Source: Pseudoflavonifractor sp050943825
GTDB taxonomy: Bacteria > Bacillota > Clostridia > Oscillospirales > Oscillospiraceae
Length of the DNA: 64,000 nucleotides
NCBI RefSeq assembly: GCF_050943825.1
Contig: NZ_JBMNPX010000005.1
Span: 62,001 to 126,000 of the forward strand
Direction: 5' to 3'
Every line of letters begins with the position of its first letter. Position 1 is the stretch's first letter. Of the stretch, positions 42,457 through 51,489 are shown piece by piece. A model generated the notes under the pieces. That model saw nothing but the letters and a program-made list of their open reading frames with translations, ran no database searches and was not told the origin of the DNA. The translations under genes were made by a program, and so were the position numbers.

Positions 42457-42990
42457 ATGAAAGAGCTTTCCCTTCATATTCTGGACATTGCCCAGAACTC
42501 CATCTCCGCCGGATGCACCAGGCTGGAGCTGTCCCTGACCGAGCAGGACGGACAGCTCACCCTGGTCATCGGGGACAACGGCCGTGGCATGACGCCGGAA
42601 TTTCTGGCGTCTGTCACCGACCCCTTCACCACCACCCGCACCACCCGCAAGGTGGGCCTGGGCCTGCCCCTCCTCCGCATGGCTGCGGAGCAGACCGGCG
42701 GCAGTCTGGCCATTGAGAGCACGGTGGGTGTTGGCACTACGGTGACCGCCCGGTTTTGCAGCGGGCACATCGACTGCCCGCCCCTGGGCGACATGGCGGG
42801 TACGGTGGCCCTGCTGGTGCAGGGCGCGCCCGAGGTGGATACCATCTACACCCACACCACATCCCGCGGCTCCTTCACCTTTGACACCCGGGAGATCCGC
42901 GCCGTGCTGGGAGAGGGTATCTCCCTGGCCGAGCCGGAGGTGGCCGTGTGGATGCGGGGCTATCTGGAGGAGCTGGAGCAGAGCGTTTGA
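42457..42990 (+). CDS. GHKL-type ATP-binding protein of the hydrogenase operon (177 aa)
   Basis: Histidine-kinase-like ATPase domain without a sensor or phosphoacceptor helix. N box HILDIAQNSISAGC, G1 IGDNGRGMTPE, F/G2 FTTTRTTRKVGLGLPLLRMA, then a C-terminal ~55-residue extension. The short helix before the N box and the lack of an H box separate it from true sensor kinases. A homologue is usual between the HydC- and HydB-type genes in Clostridia, suggesting a regulatory or assembly function; the role is not known. RBS GGGAGGGCGG before ATG. Confidence 0.82.
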   Translation: MKELSLHILDIAQNSISAGCTRLELSLTEQDGQLTLVIGDNGRGMTPEFLASVTDPFTTTRTTRKVGLGLPLLRMAAEQTGGSLAIESTVGVGTTVTARFCSGHIDCPPLGDMAGTVALLVQGAPEVDTIYTHTTSRGSFTFDTREIRAVLGEGISLAEPEVAVWMRGYLEELEQSV

Positions 42991-43084
42991 TCACGGCGCG
43001 GGAGGGACCCTTCCGCTGACAGGGCCGCGGCGGGTTTGCCCCGTGCCGGCGGCACACCAACTTGTTTGAATGGGGGATGAATTT

Positions 43085-43453
43085 GTGAAAAGCCTGGAAG
43101 AACTGAAGGCCATCCGCGACCGCATGCAGAAGCAGGTCGGTCTGCGTGAGTCCGATGAGAATACCATCCGCGTCGTGGTGGGCATGGCCACCTGCGGCAT
43201 CGCCGCCGGCGCCCGTCCCGTCCTGGAGGCCTTCCTGGAGGAGGTCAACAAGCGGGAGCTGAAGGACGTCACCGTCACCCAGACCGGCTGCATCGGCGTG
43301 TGCCGTCTGGAGCCCATCGCCGAAGTGTACGTCCCCGGCGAAGAGAAAGTCACCTATGTCAAACTCAAGCCCGAGATGGTGCCCAAGATTGTGGCCGACC
43401 ATCTGGTCAATCGCCAGGTGGTGACCGAATACACCATCGGCGCGGTGGAATAA
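43085..43453 (+). CDS. [2Fe-2S] ferredoxin-like subunit of the hydrogenase (122 aa)
   Basis: Thioredoxin-fold [2Fe-2S] protein of the type found as a separate subunit beside HydB. Cysteines lie in VGMATCGIAAGARPV and QTGCIGVCRLEP; only three are visible, where HydB-type domains have four. It may pass electrons to HydB or act as a structural subunit. ATG 43070 is in frame, but family similarity starts at KSLEELKAIRDR, so GTG 43085 is preferred, preceded by GGGGGATG. It lies 15 bp before hydB. Confidence 0.85.
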   Translation: MKSLEELKAIRDRMQKQVGLRESDENTIRVVVGMATCGIAAGARPVLEAFLEEVNKRELKDVTVTQTGCIGVCRLEPIAEVYVPGEEKVTYVKLKPEMVPKIVADHLVNRQVVTEYTIGAVE

Positions 43454-43468
43454 AGGAGGGTATGCGGC

Positions 43469-45271
43469 ATGAATCTGGTTCGATCCCACATCCTGGTCTG
43501 TACCGGCACCGGCTGCACCTCCTCCAACAGCCTGAAGATCATCGAGGCCTTTGAGCGTGAGCTGGAGGCCCAGGGCATGGCCAAGGAGGCCCAGGTGGTC
43601 AAGACCGGCTGCTTCGGCCTGTGCGCCATGGGCCCCATTGTCATGATCTACCCCGAGGGCGCCTGCTACACCAAGGTCACCCCGGCTGACGTGCCCGAGA
43701 TTGTCTCTGAGCACATCGTTAAGGGCCGTATCGTCCAGCGGCTGCTCCACATGGAGAGCGACGAGGGCGGCACCGCCACCAGCCTGTCCGAGACCACCTT
43801 CTACAAGCATCAGCTGCGCATCGCGCTGCGCAACTGCGGCGTCATCAACCCCGAGGACATTGACGAGTACATCGGCGTGGACGGCTACGCCGCCCTGGGC
43901 CGCATCCTGACCGAGAAAATTCCGCCCCAGCAGGTCATCGACGAGATTCTGGCCTCCGGCCTCCGCGGCCGCGGCGGCGCCGGCTTCCCCACGGGCCGGA
44001 AGTGGCAGTTCACCCATGACGCCGTCTCCCCCGACGGGGTGAAGTTCGTCTGCTGCAACGCCGACGAGGGCGACCCCGGCGCCTTCATGGACCGCTCCGT
44101 GCTGGAGGGCGACCCCCACAGCGTCATTGAGGCCATGGCCATTGCCGGCTACTGCATCGGCGCTCAGCAGGGCTACATCTACGTCCGCGCCGAGTACCCC
44201 ATCGCCGTCAAGCGTCTGGAGATCGCCATCAAGCAGGCCAAGGACTACGGCCTGCTGGGCGACAACATCTTTGATTCCGGTTTCTCCTTCAATCTGGAGC
44301 TGCGCTTGGGCGCGGGCGCCTTCGTCTGCGGCGAGGAAACCGCCCTTATGACCTCCATCGAGGGCAAGCGTGGCGAGCCCCATCCCCGTCCTCCCTTCCC
44401 CGCCAACAAGGGTCTCTTTGAGCGTCCCACCCTGCTCAACAACGTGGAGACCTACGCCAACATCACCTGGATTCTCAACAACGGCGCCGACAAGTTCGCC
44501 GCCATCGGCACCCCCAAGTCCACCGGCACCAAGGTCTTTGCCCTGGGCGGCAAGATCACCAACACCGGCCTGGTGGAGATCCCCATGGGCACCCCCCTGC
44601 GCACCGTCATCGAGGACATCGGCGGCGGCTGCCCCAACGGCAAGAAGTTCAAGGCCGCCCAGACCGGCGGCCCCTCCGGCGGCTGCATCCCCGCCAGCCT
44701 CATCGACACCCCCATGGACTACGACTCCCTGGGCGCCATCGGCTCCATGATGGGCTCTGGCGGCCTCATCGTCATGGATGAGGACAACTGCATGGTGGAC
44801 ATCGCCAAGTTCTTCCTGGAGTTCATCGTGGACGAGAGCTGCGGCAAGTGCTCGGTGTGCCGCATCGGCACCAAGCGTCTGCTGGGCCTGCTGACCAAGA
44901 TCACCGAGGGCGAGGGCACCCTGGAGGACCTGGACACCATCGAGGAGCTGTGCTACCACCTGAAGTCCAGCGCCCTGTGCGGCCTGGGCCAGACCGCACC
45001 CAACCCGGTGCTGTCCACCCTGAAGCACTTTAGGGACGAGTACGTGGCCCACGTGGTGGAGAAGCGCTGCCCCGCCGGCGTGTGCAAGAACCTGCTGCGC
45101 TACACCATTGACCCCGCTAAGTGCAAGGGCTGCACCCTGTGCGCCAAGAACTGCCCGGCGGGCGCCATCTCCGGCGCGGTCCGCGCGCCCCATGTCATCG
45201 ACCAGAGCAAGTGCATCAAGTGCGGCGTGTGTATGGACAACTGCCGCTTCAGCGCCATTCTCAAGGGCTAA
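43469..45271 (+). CDS. hydB: Bifurcating hydrogenase subunit HydB (NuoF-like, NADH/FMN) (600 aa)
   Basis: NADH-oxidising FMN subunit where electron bifurcation is thought to occur. Order: N-terminal thioredoxin-like [2Fe-2S] domain (CTGTGCTSSNS, KTGCFGLC), NADH/FMN domain (GRGGAGFPTGRKW, CNADEGDPGAFMDR, GAGAFVCGEETALM), the [4Fe-4S] site ESCGKCSVCRIGTKRL, and a C-terminal 2x[4Fe-4S] ferredoxin (CKGCTLCAKNCP, CIKCGVCMDNCR). The length and domain order equal those of known HydB subunits. Short 15-bp gap to hydA. Confidence 0.96.
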   Translation: MNLVRSHILVCTGTGCTSSNSLKIIEAFERELEAQGMAKEAQVVKTGCFGLCAMGPIVMIYPEGACYTKVTPADVPEIVSEHIVKGRIVQRLLHMESDEGGTATSLSETTFYKHQLRIALRNCGVINPEDIDEYIGVDGYAALGRILTEKIPPQQVIDEILASGLRGRGGAGFPTGRKWQFTHDAVSPDGVKFVCCNADEGDPGAFMDRSVLEGDPHSVIEAMAIAGYCIGAQQGYIYVRAEYPIAVKRLEIAIKQAKDYGLLGDNIFDSGFSFNLELRLGAGAFVCGEETALMTSIEGKRGEPHPRPPFPANKGLFERPTLLNNVETYANITWILNNGADKFAAIGTPKSTGTKVFALGGKITNTGLVEIPMGTPLRTVIEDIGGGCPNGKKFKAAQTGGPSGGCIPASLIDTPMDYDSLGAIGSMMGSGGLIVMDEDNCMVDIAKFFLEFIVDESCGKCSVCRIGTKRLLGLLTKITEGEGTLEDLDTIEELCYHLKSSALCGLGQTAPNPVLSTLKHFRDEYVAHVVEKRCPAGVCKNLLRYTIDPAKCKGCTLCAKNCPAGAISGAVRAPHVIDQSKCIKCGVCMDNCRFSAILKG

Positions 45272-45286
45272 AGGAGGGGAAACAAG

Positions 45287-47041
45287 ATGGAACAGAAGAT
45301 GGTCAATCTGAAAATCGACAACATCCCGGTCTCCGTGCCCGCCGGCACCACCGTGCTGGAGGCGGCCCGGAACGCGGGCATCAAAATCCCCTCCCTGTGC
45401 TTCCTCAAGGACATCAATGAGATCGGCGCCTGCCGTATCTGCGTGGTGGAGGTCAAGGGCGCCAAGAGCCTGGTGGCCTCCTGCGTGTACCCGGTCAGCG
45501 AGGGGATGGAGGTCTTTACCAACACCGAGAAGGTGCGCCACTCCCGTCAGCTCACCCTGGAGCTGATTCTGTCCAACCACCGGATGGACTGCCTCACCTG
45601 CTCCCGCAGCGGCCGCTGCGAGCTGCAGGACCTGGCCCGGGACCTGGGCATTGACGCCGTGCGCTACGCCGCCGACAACCTGCCTCCCCAGATTGAGGAC
45701 TCTGCGCCCCACCTCATCCGGGATAACTCCAAGTGCGTCCTGTGCCGCCGGTGCACCGCCGTGTGCCGCAAGAGCCAGGAGGTGGGCGTCATCGGCTGCA
45801 ACGACCGCGGCTTTGCCACCCACGTGGGCTGCGCCTTTGACCGGGACCTGAACGAGGTGGACTGCGTGTCCTGCGGCCAGTGCATCGTGGCCTGCCCCAC
45901 CGGCGCCCTCCAGGAGAAGGACGACACCGCCAAGGTGTGGGCCGCCCTCAACGACCCCACCAAGCACGTGGTGGTGGGCCCCGCCCCCTCCATCCGTGTC
46001 ACCCTGGGCGAGTGCTTCGGCATGCCCATCGGCACCAACGTGGAGGGCAAGATGGTCACTGCCCTGCGCCGTCTGGGCTTTGACAAGGTCTTCGACGTGG
46101 ACAACGCCGCCGACTTCACCATCATGGAGGAGGGCACCGAGTTCCTCCACCGCCTCCAGAACGGCGGCACCCTGCCCCTCATCACCTCCTGCTCCCCCGG
46201 CTGGATCCGGTTCTGCGAGCAGCACTATCCCGAGATGGTGCCCAACCTGTCCTCCTGCAAGTCCCCCCAGCAGATGTTCGGCACTCTGGTCAAGACCTAC
46301 TACGCCGAGAAGATGGGCATCAACCCCCGGGACATCTTCGTGGTGTCCATCATGCCCTGCACCGCCAAGAAGTACGAGGTGCGGCGTGAGGAGATGCGCC
46401 AGCACGGCTGGCTGCCCGTGGACGTGTCCCTCACCACCCGTGAGCTGGGCCGCATGATCACCCGGGCCGGCCTGCTGTTCCAGAACCTGCCCGACGGGGA
46501 GTTTGACGAGATGCTGGGTGTGTCCACCGGCGCGGCCGCCATCTTCGGCGCCTCCGGCGGCGTGATGGAAGCCGCCCTGCGCACCGTGGTGGAGGTCGTC
46601 ACCAAGGGCGAGATGAAGCCCCTGGAGTTCACCGAGGTCCGGGGCATGACCGGCATCAAGGAGGCCAGCTACGACCTGCCCGGCAAGACCGTCCGGGTGT
46701 GCGTCACCTCCGGCCTGGCCAACGCCAAGAAGGTGCTGGACGGGGTCAAATCCGGCGAGATGCAGTACGACTTCATCGAGATCATGGCCTGTCCCGGCGG
46801 CTGCATCAACGGCGGCGGCCAGCCCATCCAGCACGCCGACGTGCGCAACTGGACCGACGTCCGCTCCCTGCGGGCCAAGGCTCTCTACACCCAGGACGAG
46901 GGCATGACCTACCGCCGCAGCCACGAGAACCCCATTGTCCAGCAGGTATATAAGGAGTATCTGGGCGAGCCCGGCGGCCACCGTGCCCACGAGCTGCTCC
47001 ACACCACCTATATCCCCCAGAAACGGTACCGTACGGAATAA
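45287..47041 (+). CDS. hydA: Bifurcating [FeFe]-hydrogenase catalytic subunit HydA (584 aa)
   Basis: Produces H2 from ferredoxin- and NADH-derived electrons in HydABC. Order: [2Fe-2S] plant-type domain (IPSLCFLKDINEIGACRIC), His-Cys [4Fe-4S] (HRMDCLTCSRSGRCELQ), 2x[4Fe-4S] (CVLCRRCTAVCRK, CVSCGQCIVACP), then the H-cluster domain: L1 TSCSPGWIRF, L2 MPCTAKKYEVRR, L3 IMACPGGCINGGGQP, and a short small-subunit-like tail. L1 has Ser at the second Cys position of the common TSCCPxW motif. Hydrogenase maturases (HydEFG) are not in the window. RBS AAAGGAGG. Confidence 0.96.
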   Translation: MEQKMVNLKIDNIPVSVPAGTTVLEAARNAGIKIPSLCFLKDINEIGACRICVVEVKGAKSLVASCVYPVSEGMEVFTNTEKVRHSRQLTLELILSNHRMDCLTCSRSGRCELQDLARDLGIDAVRYAADNLPPQIEDSAPHLIRDNSKCVLCRRCTAVCRKSQEVGVIGCNDRGFATHVGCAFDRDLNEVDCVSCGQCIVACPTGALQEKDDTAKVWAALNDPTKHVVVGPAPSIRVTLGECFGMPIGTNVEGKMVTALRRLGFDKVFDVDNAADFTIMEEGTEFLHRLQNGGTLPLITSCSPGWIRFCEQHYPEMVPNLSSCKSPQQMFGTLVKTYYAEKMGINPRDIFVVSIMPCTAKKYEVRREEMRQHGWLPVDVSLTTRELGRMITRAGLLFQNLPDGEFDEMLGVSTGAAAIFGASGGVMEAALRTVVEVVTKGEMKPLEFTEVRGMTGIKEASYDLPGKTVRVCVTSGLANAKKVLDGVKSGEMQYDFIEIMACPGGCINGGGQPIQHADVRNWTDVRSLRAKALYTQDEGMTYRRSHENPIVQQVYKEYLGEPGGHRAHELLHTTYIPQKRYRTE

Positions 47042-47053
47042 TGCTGTTCTCCC

Positions 47054-47088
47054 TTCGGGGCGCGCCTTTGGCGCACCCCGAAACTTTT
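47054..47088 (+). terminator. Terminator-like hairpin after hydA
   Basis: TTCGGGG-C-GCGCC (47054-47066) pairs with GGCGC-A-CCCCGAA (47070-47082), one internal mismatch; the T run is short (CTTTT). Confidence 0.65.
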
Positions 47089-47205
47089 AAAATAGTCATA
47101 TGTCCTTTTTTGTGCCTGCGGTTACTGCTATAATAAATCTATCCATTCCCCTGCTCCAAATCCGGCAATCTTTTATTTATTTTTAACAAGGTGGATGGTC
47201 TAACC

Positions 47206-47895
47206 GTGAGTTCAAGGCTTAGCTCCCGATATCCTCAGCTGGCGCCCTTGCTGGAGACGCTTCCCCATCGGCTTCTGGAGATTTCCACACTGGTTCACTT
47301 TTCCGCAGGACAAACCGTGGTGCTGCGGGATGATGTGGTAGAGTATGCCTACTATGTACTCTCAGGTGAACTTCTGGTCTGCAGCGAAACCGCTGACGGG
47401 AAATTTTCCACCTGGATGACCATGAACGCACCGACTGTTGTTTCTGATTTGGAAATTTTGGCGGGCACCGACACATACGCCGCCAGCGTCTCCGCTGGGT
47501 CGGGCTGCATCGCCCTGCGCTCCTCCGCAGTTGAATTTTCCGCTCTCATGCGTAGCGACGCGAATTTTCTCTGGTCCGTGGCCCGAATGGTCGGCCAGAA
47601 AAATTTTCTTCTCTCCCACAGCAGGGGCAACGCCGCTTTCCGCTCCAGTCTGGATAAGACCGCCCTTTTTCTTCTCCAGCAGTGCGCCTTTCATCCGCCC
47701 ATGCAGGGCATCGATTTCGTCCTTCTTAAAACCCGTTCCCGTATTGCCAGCGAAATTATCATCAGCCAAAAAACCCTGGACCGCTGCCTCATCAAACTGC
47801 GTGACAGCGGCTATCTCACCATTCGTCATGGCAAAATCCACATCAGTGCGTCTCAGTATCAGCGCCTGTTGGAGTCATGGGGGCCCTCGTGCTGA
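47206..47895 (+). CDS. Crp/Fnr-family regulator 1 (229 aa)
   Basis: N-terminal cyclic-nucleotide-binding-like beta barrel (about 25-130, VHFSAGQTVVLRDDVVEYAY and YVLSGELLVC), dimerisation helix, and C-terminal winged HTH (SEIIISQKTLDRCLIKLRDS). It lacks an FNR-type N-terminal cysteine cluster and the cAMP-binding RS pair is not obvious. It has a paralogue at 50584, and they flank an SLH nucleotidase gene. It lies directly after the hydrogenase operon, so redox control is possible but unproven. Frame opens at GTG 47191; AAGGTGG favours GTG 47206. A+T-richer codons than the surrounding genes. Confidence 0.83.
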   Translation: MSSRLSSRYPQLAPLLETLPHRLLEISTLVHFSAGQTVVLRDDVVEYAYYVLSGELLVCSETADGKFSTWMTMNAPTVVSDLEILAGTDTYAASVSAGSGCIALRSSAVEFSALMRSDANFLWSVARMVGQKNFLLSHSRGNAAFRSSLDKTALFLLQQCAFHPPMQGIDFVLLKTRSRIASEIIISQKTLDRCLIKLRDSGYLTIRHGKIHISASQYQRLLESWGPSC

Positions 47896-47940
47896 TGCTG
47901 TTTGAGCAGCATTCCGTATAAAAAAGAAGGAGGAAAAAAC

Positions 47941-50328
47941 GTGAAACGAGTTATCAGCATCCTGACAGCCCTCGCTCTGCTGCTGTCCCTGACTGTATCC
48001 GCCCTTGCCGCGGAGACAGACTCCCTCCCCTGGTACGCAGACGCCAAGAATTATGTGATGGAAGCAGGCATCATGACCGCCACAGACGGAGATTTCCAGC
48101 CTGACGGTCCTGTAACCCGGGCCGTTGTGTTCCAGACTCTCTACCGTATGGCAGGTGCTCCGGTCTCCCCCGCCGCCAGCTTCACCGATACGGCAGGCAC
48201 CTGGTATGCCGATGCGGCGGGCTGGGCGGAGTACACCGGTCTGGCCGCCGTCTCTGCTGACAAGCTCTTTCATGGCGACCGGCTGATCACCCGCGGCGAG
48301 CTGGCCACCATCTTCTTCCGCTACGCCCAGCAGGTGGCTCTGCTCTCCTCCCCTGAGGGCGGCCCCGACCTGACTGCCGCCCCGGACTATGCCGCCGTGG
48401 GCAGCTGGGCCGCGGAGGGAATGAAGTGGTGCCTGTCCGCAGGCGTACTGTCCGGCAAGCCGGGCGGCCTGCTGGATCCCAACGGCACCGCCGTCCGGGC
48501 CGAGTTGGCGCAGATGCTGTTCAACCTCTCCAAAGTGGAGCCGCTCTACCCCGATGCCAAAAACATCCGCATTCTGGCCACCAGTGATATTCACGGCTGG
48601 TTTGTCCCCTGGGATTTTGCCATGGATCAGGCCAGCACAAGCGGCGGCCTCACGCTGCTTTCAACCGTCATTGCTGCCAATCGGGAGGATTTCCCCGACC
48701 TGGTTCTGGTGGATGCGGGTGATACGGTACAGGCCAATTACAGCGAGTATTTCATTGACGCGGAGCAGAATCCCATGCTGACCGCCATGAACTATCTCAA
48801 GTATGATATCTGGACCTGGGGCAACCACGAGTACAACTTCACCTCTGACCGCCGTCAGGGCCTCATTGACCAGTTCAACGGCATCTGCCTCTCTGGCAAT
48901 GTGTATGACAAGAGCACCAATCAGCGTTACCTGCCTGCTACGGCCGTAGTGGAGCGGGACGGCGTCAAGCTGGGCTTCATCGGAATTACCACCCCCATGA
49001 TTGCCGACTTTGAGGCCGGGCGCGGCACGCTAGATGATATGGATGTCCGGAATCCTCTGGATGAGACTGCGCTCGCCCTGCAGGAGCTTCAGGCGCAGGA
49101 CGTGGACGCCATTATCGGCATCTACCACATGGGCCTCAACAAGGAAAACGAGGTCACCGGCACCAGCGTCACAGAGATTGCGGAGCGCTATCCTGAGCTG
49201 GATGTGATCATCGCCGGCCACTCCCACAGCCGCATTGACGGCCAGGAGGTCAACGGTGTGCTGATTACCGAGCCCAAGGCCTATGCCCAGGTGGTCTCGG
49301 TTGTGGATCTGGTGATGGTTCCTGACGGGGACGGCTACACCGTCGCGGAAAAGCGCAGCGGCATCCAGACGGCCGGCTCGGAGGAGGACCCCCAGCTGGT
49401 CGAGCTGATGGCCCCCTACAAGACGGAGCTCCAGGAGTATGTCAATACGCCCATCGGCCAGCTGATTAACAGCGATCTCTCCGCCCAGGACAAAATTTCC
49501 GGCATCTCCAGCGTCTTTACGGAATCCACCGGCATTCTCTCCCTGCTCGAGACCGCCGGCCGGTACTATTCCGGCGCAGATGTGGTGGCCCTGAACACGG
49601 ACTATGAAAACGCGGGCTTCCCTGTCGGCCCCATCAGCATCAAAAACATCTCTCAGAGCTACTCCTACTCCGGCGGCGAGGTCACCGTCTATAAGCTGAC
49701 GGGCGCGGAGCTGAAGACCTGGCTTGAGTGGTGCGCCGGTTACTACAATCAGATTCAGCCCGGCGATCTTACGATAAGCTATGACCCCGTCCGCCGTACG
49801 GGCGGCATCAGCGAGGCCGATACTGCCAACGGCGTCACCTATTGGATCGATCTGACCAAGCCGGTGGGAAGCCGCATTCAGGACCTGTGCCTGATTACGG
49901 AGTATGATGATGCGGGGCTCCCTGTGCTGGACAGCGACGGGAATCCCAAAACCGTCCCCGTCACCGACGATATGGAGATCCTGTTCGGCTGCAACTCCTA
50001 TGATATGGACAAGCTGCTGGCCGAAGGCGGAATGCTGGAGGGCCATGACCCCGAGGTCGTGTTCAACACGGTCTCCGAGTGGGGCGACGACGGTACCGTC
50101 CGTGCCTTGACCATCCGCTATATCCAGGAGGTGCTGAAGGGCACGGTGGACGGCGATATCTTCAACTATGAGAACTGGTACATCTACACCGGCATTGACG
50201 AGACCTCTCCCGCCTATCAGAAGGCGGTTGAGCTCATCAACAACGGCACCATTACCCTCCCCGCGCTGGAGAACGGCCGGACCAATGTCCGTTCCATTAC
50301 CGAGGCGGACGTGGCGCCCTATCTGTAA
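47941..50328 (+). CDS. SLH-anchored 5'-nucleotidase/metallophosphatase (795 aa)
   Basis: Secreted, wall-bound nucleotidase. Signal peptide to ~residue 22 (VSALAAE), SLH motifs in residues 25-195 (WYADAKNYVMEAGIMT, GDFQPDGPVTRAVVFQTLYR), a metallophosphoesterase domain (about 210-480: ILATSDIHGWF, VDAGDTVQ, WGNHEYNF, IAGHSHSRIDG), and a C-terminal 5'-nucleotidase domain (about 497-780). It probably dephosphorylates extracellular nucleotides to nucleosides; purine salvage genes lie 1.6 kb downstream. Frame begins at 47902, but AAGGAGG precedes GTG 47941. SLH domains are N-terminal here, unlike the other SLH protein. Confidence 0.9.
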   Translation: MKRVISILTALALLLSLTVSALAAETDSLPWYADAKNYVMEAGIMTATDGDFQPDGPVTRAVVFQTLYRMAGAPVSPAASFTDTAGTWYADAAGWAEYTGLAAVSADKLFHGDRLITRGELATIFFRYAQQVALLSSPEGGPDLTAAPDYAAVGSWAAEGMKWCLSAGVLSGKPGGLLDPNGTAVRAELAQMLFNLSKVEPLYPDAKNIRILATSDIHGWFVPWDFAMDQASTSGGLTLLSTVIAANREDFPDLVLVDAGDTVQANYSEYFIDAEQNPMLTAMNYLKYDIWTWGNHEYNFTSDRRQGLIDQFNGICLSGNVYDKSTNQRYLPATAVVERDGVKLGFIGITTPMIADFEAGRGTLDDMDVRNPLDETALALQELQAQDVDAIIGIYHMGLNKENEVTGTSVTEIAERYPELDVIIAGHSHSRIDGQEVNGVLITEPKAYAQVVSVVDLVMVPDGDGYTVAEKRSGIQTAGSEEDPQLVELMAPYKTELQEYVNTPIGQLINSDLSAQDKISGISSVFTESTGILSLLETAGRYYSGADVVALNTDYENAGFPVGPISIKNISQSYSYSGGEVTVYKLTGAELKTWLEWCAGYYNQIQPGDLTISYDPVRRTGGISEADTANGVTYWIDLTKPVGSRIQDLCLITEYDDAGLPVLDSDGNPKTVPVTDDMEILFGCNSYDMDKLLAEGGMLEGHDPEVVFNTVSEWGDDGTVRALTIRYIQEVLKGTVDGDIFNYENWYIYTGIDETSPAYQKAVELINNGTITLPALENGRTNVRSITEADVAPYL

Positions 50329-50386
50329 GCGCAGCTTCTCCGGCAGCAGCGGATAAAGTTCACGCTGCACCGCCTTTCATTCTCAG

Positions 50387-50426
50387 CACGGAAAGAGGCC
50401 TGTTTCAGGCCTCTTTCCGTGCTTTT
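50387..50426 (+). terminator. Terminator after the SLH nucleotidase gene
   Basis: Perfect 14-bp stem (50387-50400 with 50408-50421), 7-base loop, CTTTTT. Confidence 0.92.
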
Positions 50427-50497
50427 TATCGTCTTTTCTTATAAATATTTCATTTTCTTCTCCTCTTTCCCATTTCAGCCAATTGTCCAATTCCATG

Positions 50498-50526
50498 TTG
50501 CATTTTCCGCGCCGATTATGTAAAAT
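50498..50526 (+). promoter_or_regulatory. Promoter of Crp/Fnr regulator 2
   Basis: TTGCAT (50498-50503), 17 bp, TAAAAT (50521-50526). Confidence 0.65.
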
Positions 50527-50583
50527 AGAAAAACAGAACTCTCCTGTTTCTATTCTGACTTCACTCTTCTGGAGGCGTCAAAT

Positions 50584-51276
50584 ATGGATCTCACCAGCTA
50601 TCGCGAGAGCAGCAAGAAAGTCGCGGAATTTCTCAACAAGGTCCCCCCTGTATTGCTGGACAGCGGCACCCTGATCCGGGTCCCCGCCGGGCAGGTGGTG
50701 GTGCGCCAGGAGGAGCCGGTAAAGTACGCCTGGTTCCTGCTCATGGGCGAGCTGCTCACCTTCAGCGAGACGGAGGACGGCAAGAAGTCCAGCTTCATCA
50801 CCCTGGACGCCCCCAGCATGCTCTCCGACCTGGAGCTGCTGGCCGACATGCCGGTCTACGCCTCCAATGTCATGGCCAACACCGACTGCGACATGATCCG
50901 CTGCGACGCTGCCATGGTCTCCCGCTGGCTGGACAACGACCTGCCCTTCCTGCGGATGGTCTCCGCCCTGTGCAACCGCAAGACCTATGACAGCTCCTAT
51001 TACCGCGGCAAGTCCGCCTTCCGCTCCAGCCTGGACAAGGTGGCCATCTACCTGCTGCGCTACTGCTCCATAACGCCCCCCACCGCCGCTCGTGAGACGG
51101 TGGTCACCAAGACCCGTCAGACCATGTCCAGCGAGCTCATCATGAGCGCCAAGACCGTGGACCGCTGCCTCCAGCAGCTCCAGGACGGGGACTATCTCTC
51201 CATCGTCCGGGGCAAGGTCCACATCAACGCGGACCAGTACGCCCGTTTGACGGAAAACTGGGGCAGGAACGACTAA
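50584..51276 (+). CDS. Crp/Fnr-family regulator 2 (230 aa)
   Basis: Same architecture as regulator 1: cNMP-type barrel (IRVPAGQVVVRQEEPVKYAW, FLLMGELLTFSETEDGKKSS), long helix, winged HTH (MSSELIMSAKTVDRCLQQLQDG). The segment SAFRSSLDK is shared with regulator 1 (NAAFRSSLDK), supporting a common origin. No Fe-S cysteine cluster. Strong RBS CTGGAGGCG. It sits between terminators on its own. The ligand and targets are unknown. Confidence 0.84.
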   Translation: MDLTSYRESSKKVAEFLNKVPPVLLDSGTLIRVPAGQVVVRQEEPVKYAWFLLMGELLTFSETEDGKKSSFITLDAPSMLSDLELLADMPVYASNVMANTDCDMIRCDAAMVSRWLDNDLPFLRMVSALCNRKTYDSSYYRGKSAFRSSLDKVAIYLLRYCSITPPTAARETVVTKTRQTMSSELIMSAKTVDRCLQQLQDGDYLSIVRGKVHINADQYARLTENWGRND

Positions 51277-51303
51277 CGCCCCCTTCCTGTTGCGTCTCTT
51301 CCG

Positions 51304-51339
51304 CCCGCTGTTCCCATCCGGGGGAACAGCGGGCTTTTT
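51304..51339 (+). terminator. Terminator after Crp/Fnr regulator 2
   Basis: Perfect 12-bp stem (51304-51315 with 51322-51333) followed by CTTTTT. Confidence 0.9.
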
Positions 51340-51405
51340 CTGCCGTTTTTTCCAGTTTGAACGGAAGTTTTGTCCCGCTTTTCTCCGATAACAGCCGTGT
51401 GTCCG

Positions 51406-51434
51406 TTGCTTTTTTCCCGCCTCTGGTGTAAAAT
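51406..51434 (+). promoter_or_regulatory. Promoter of the zinc-ribbon gene
   Basis: TTGCTT (51406-51411), 17 bp, TAAAAT (51429-51434). Confidence 0.65.
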
Positions 51435-51489
51435 ACCTCTGACTTGCCGCATACTATGGCCTGAACGCTGAAAAAGGAGGTTCTCCGGT

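Noticed and set aside
42875..47002. 1375-codon minus-strand ORF opposite hydB-hydA
   Set aside because: Antisense shadow with repetitive Gly/His/Val/Ala composition; the plus strand encodes unmistakable hydrogenase subunits.
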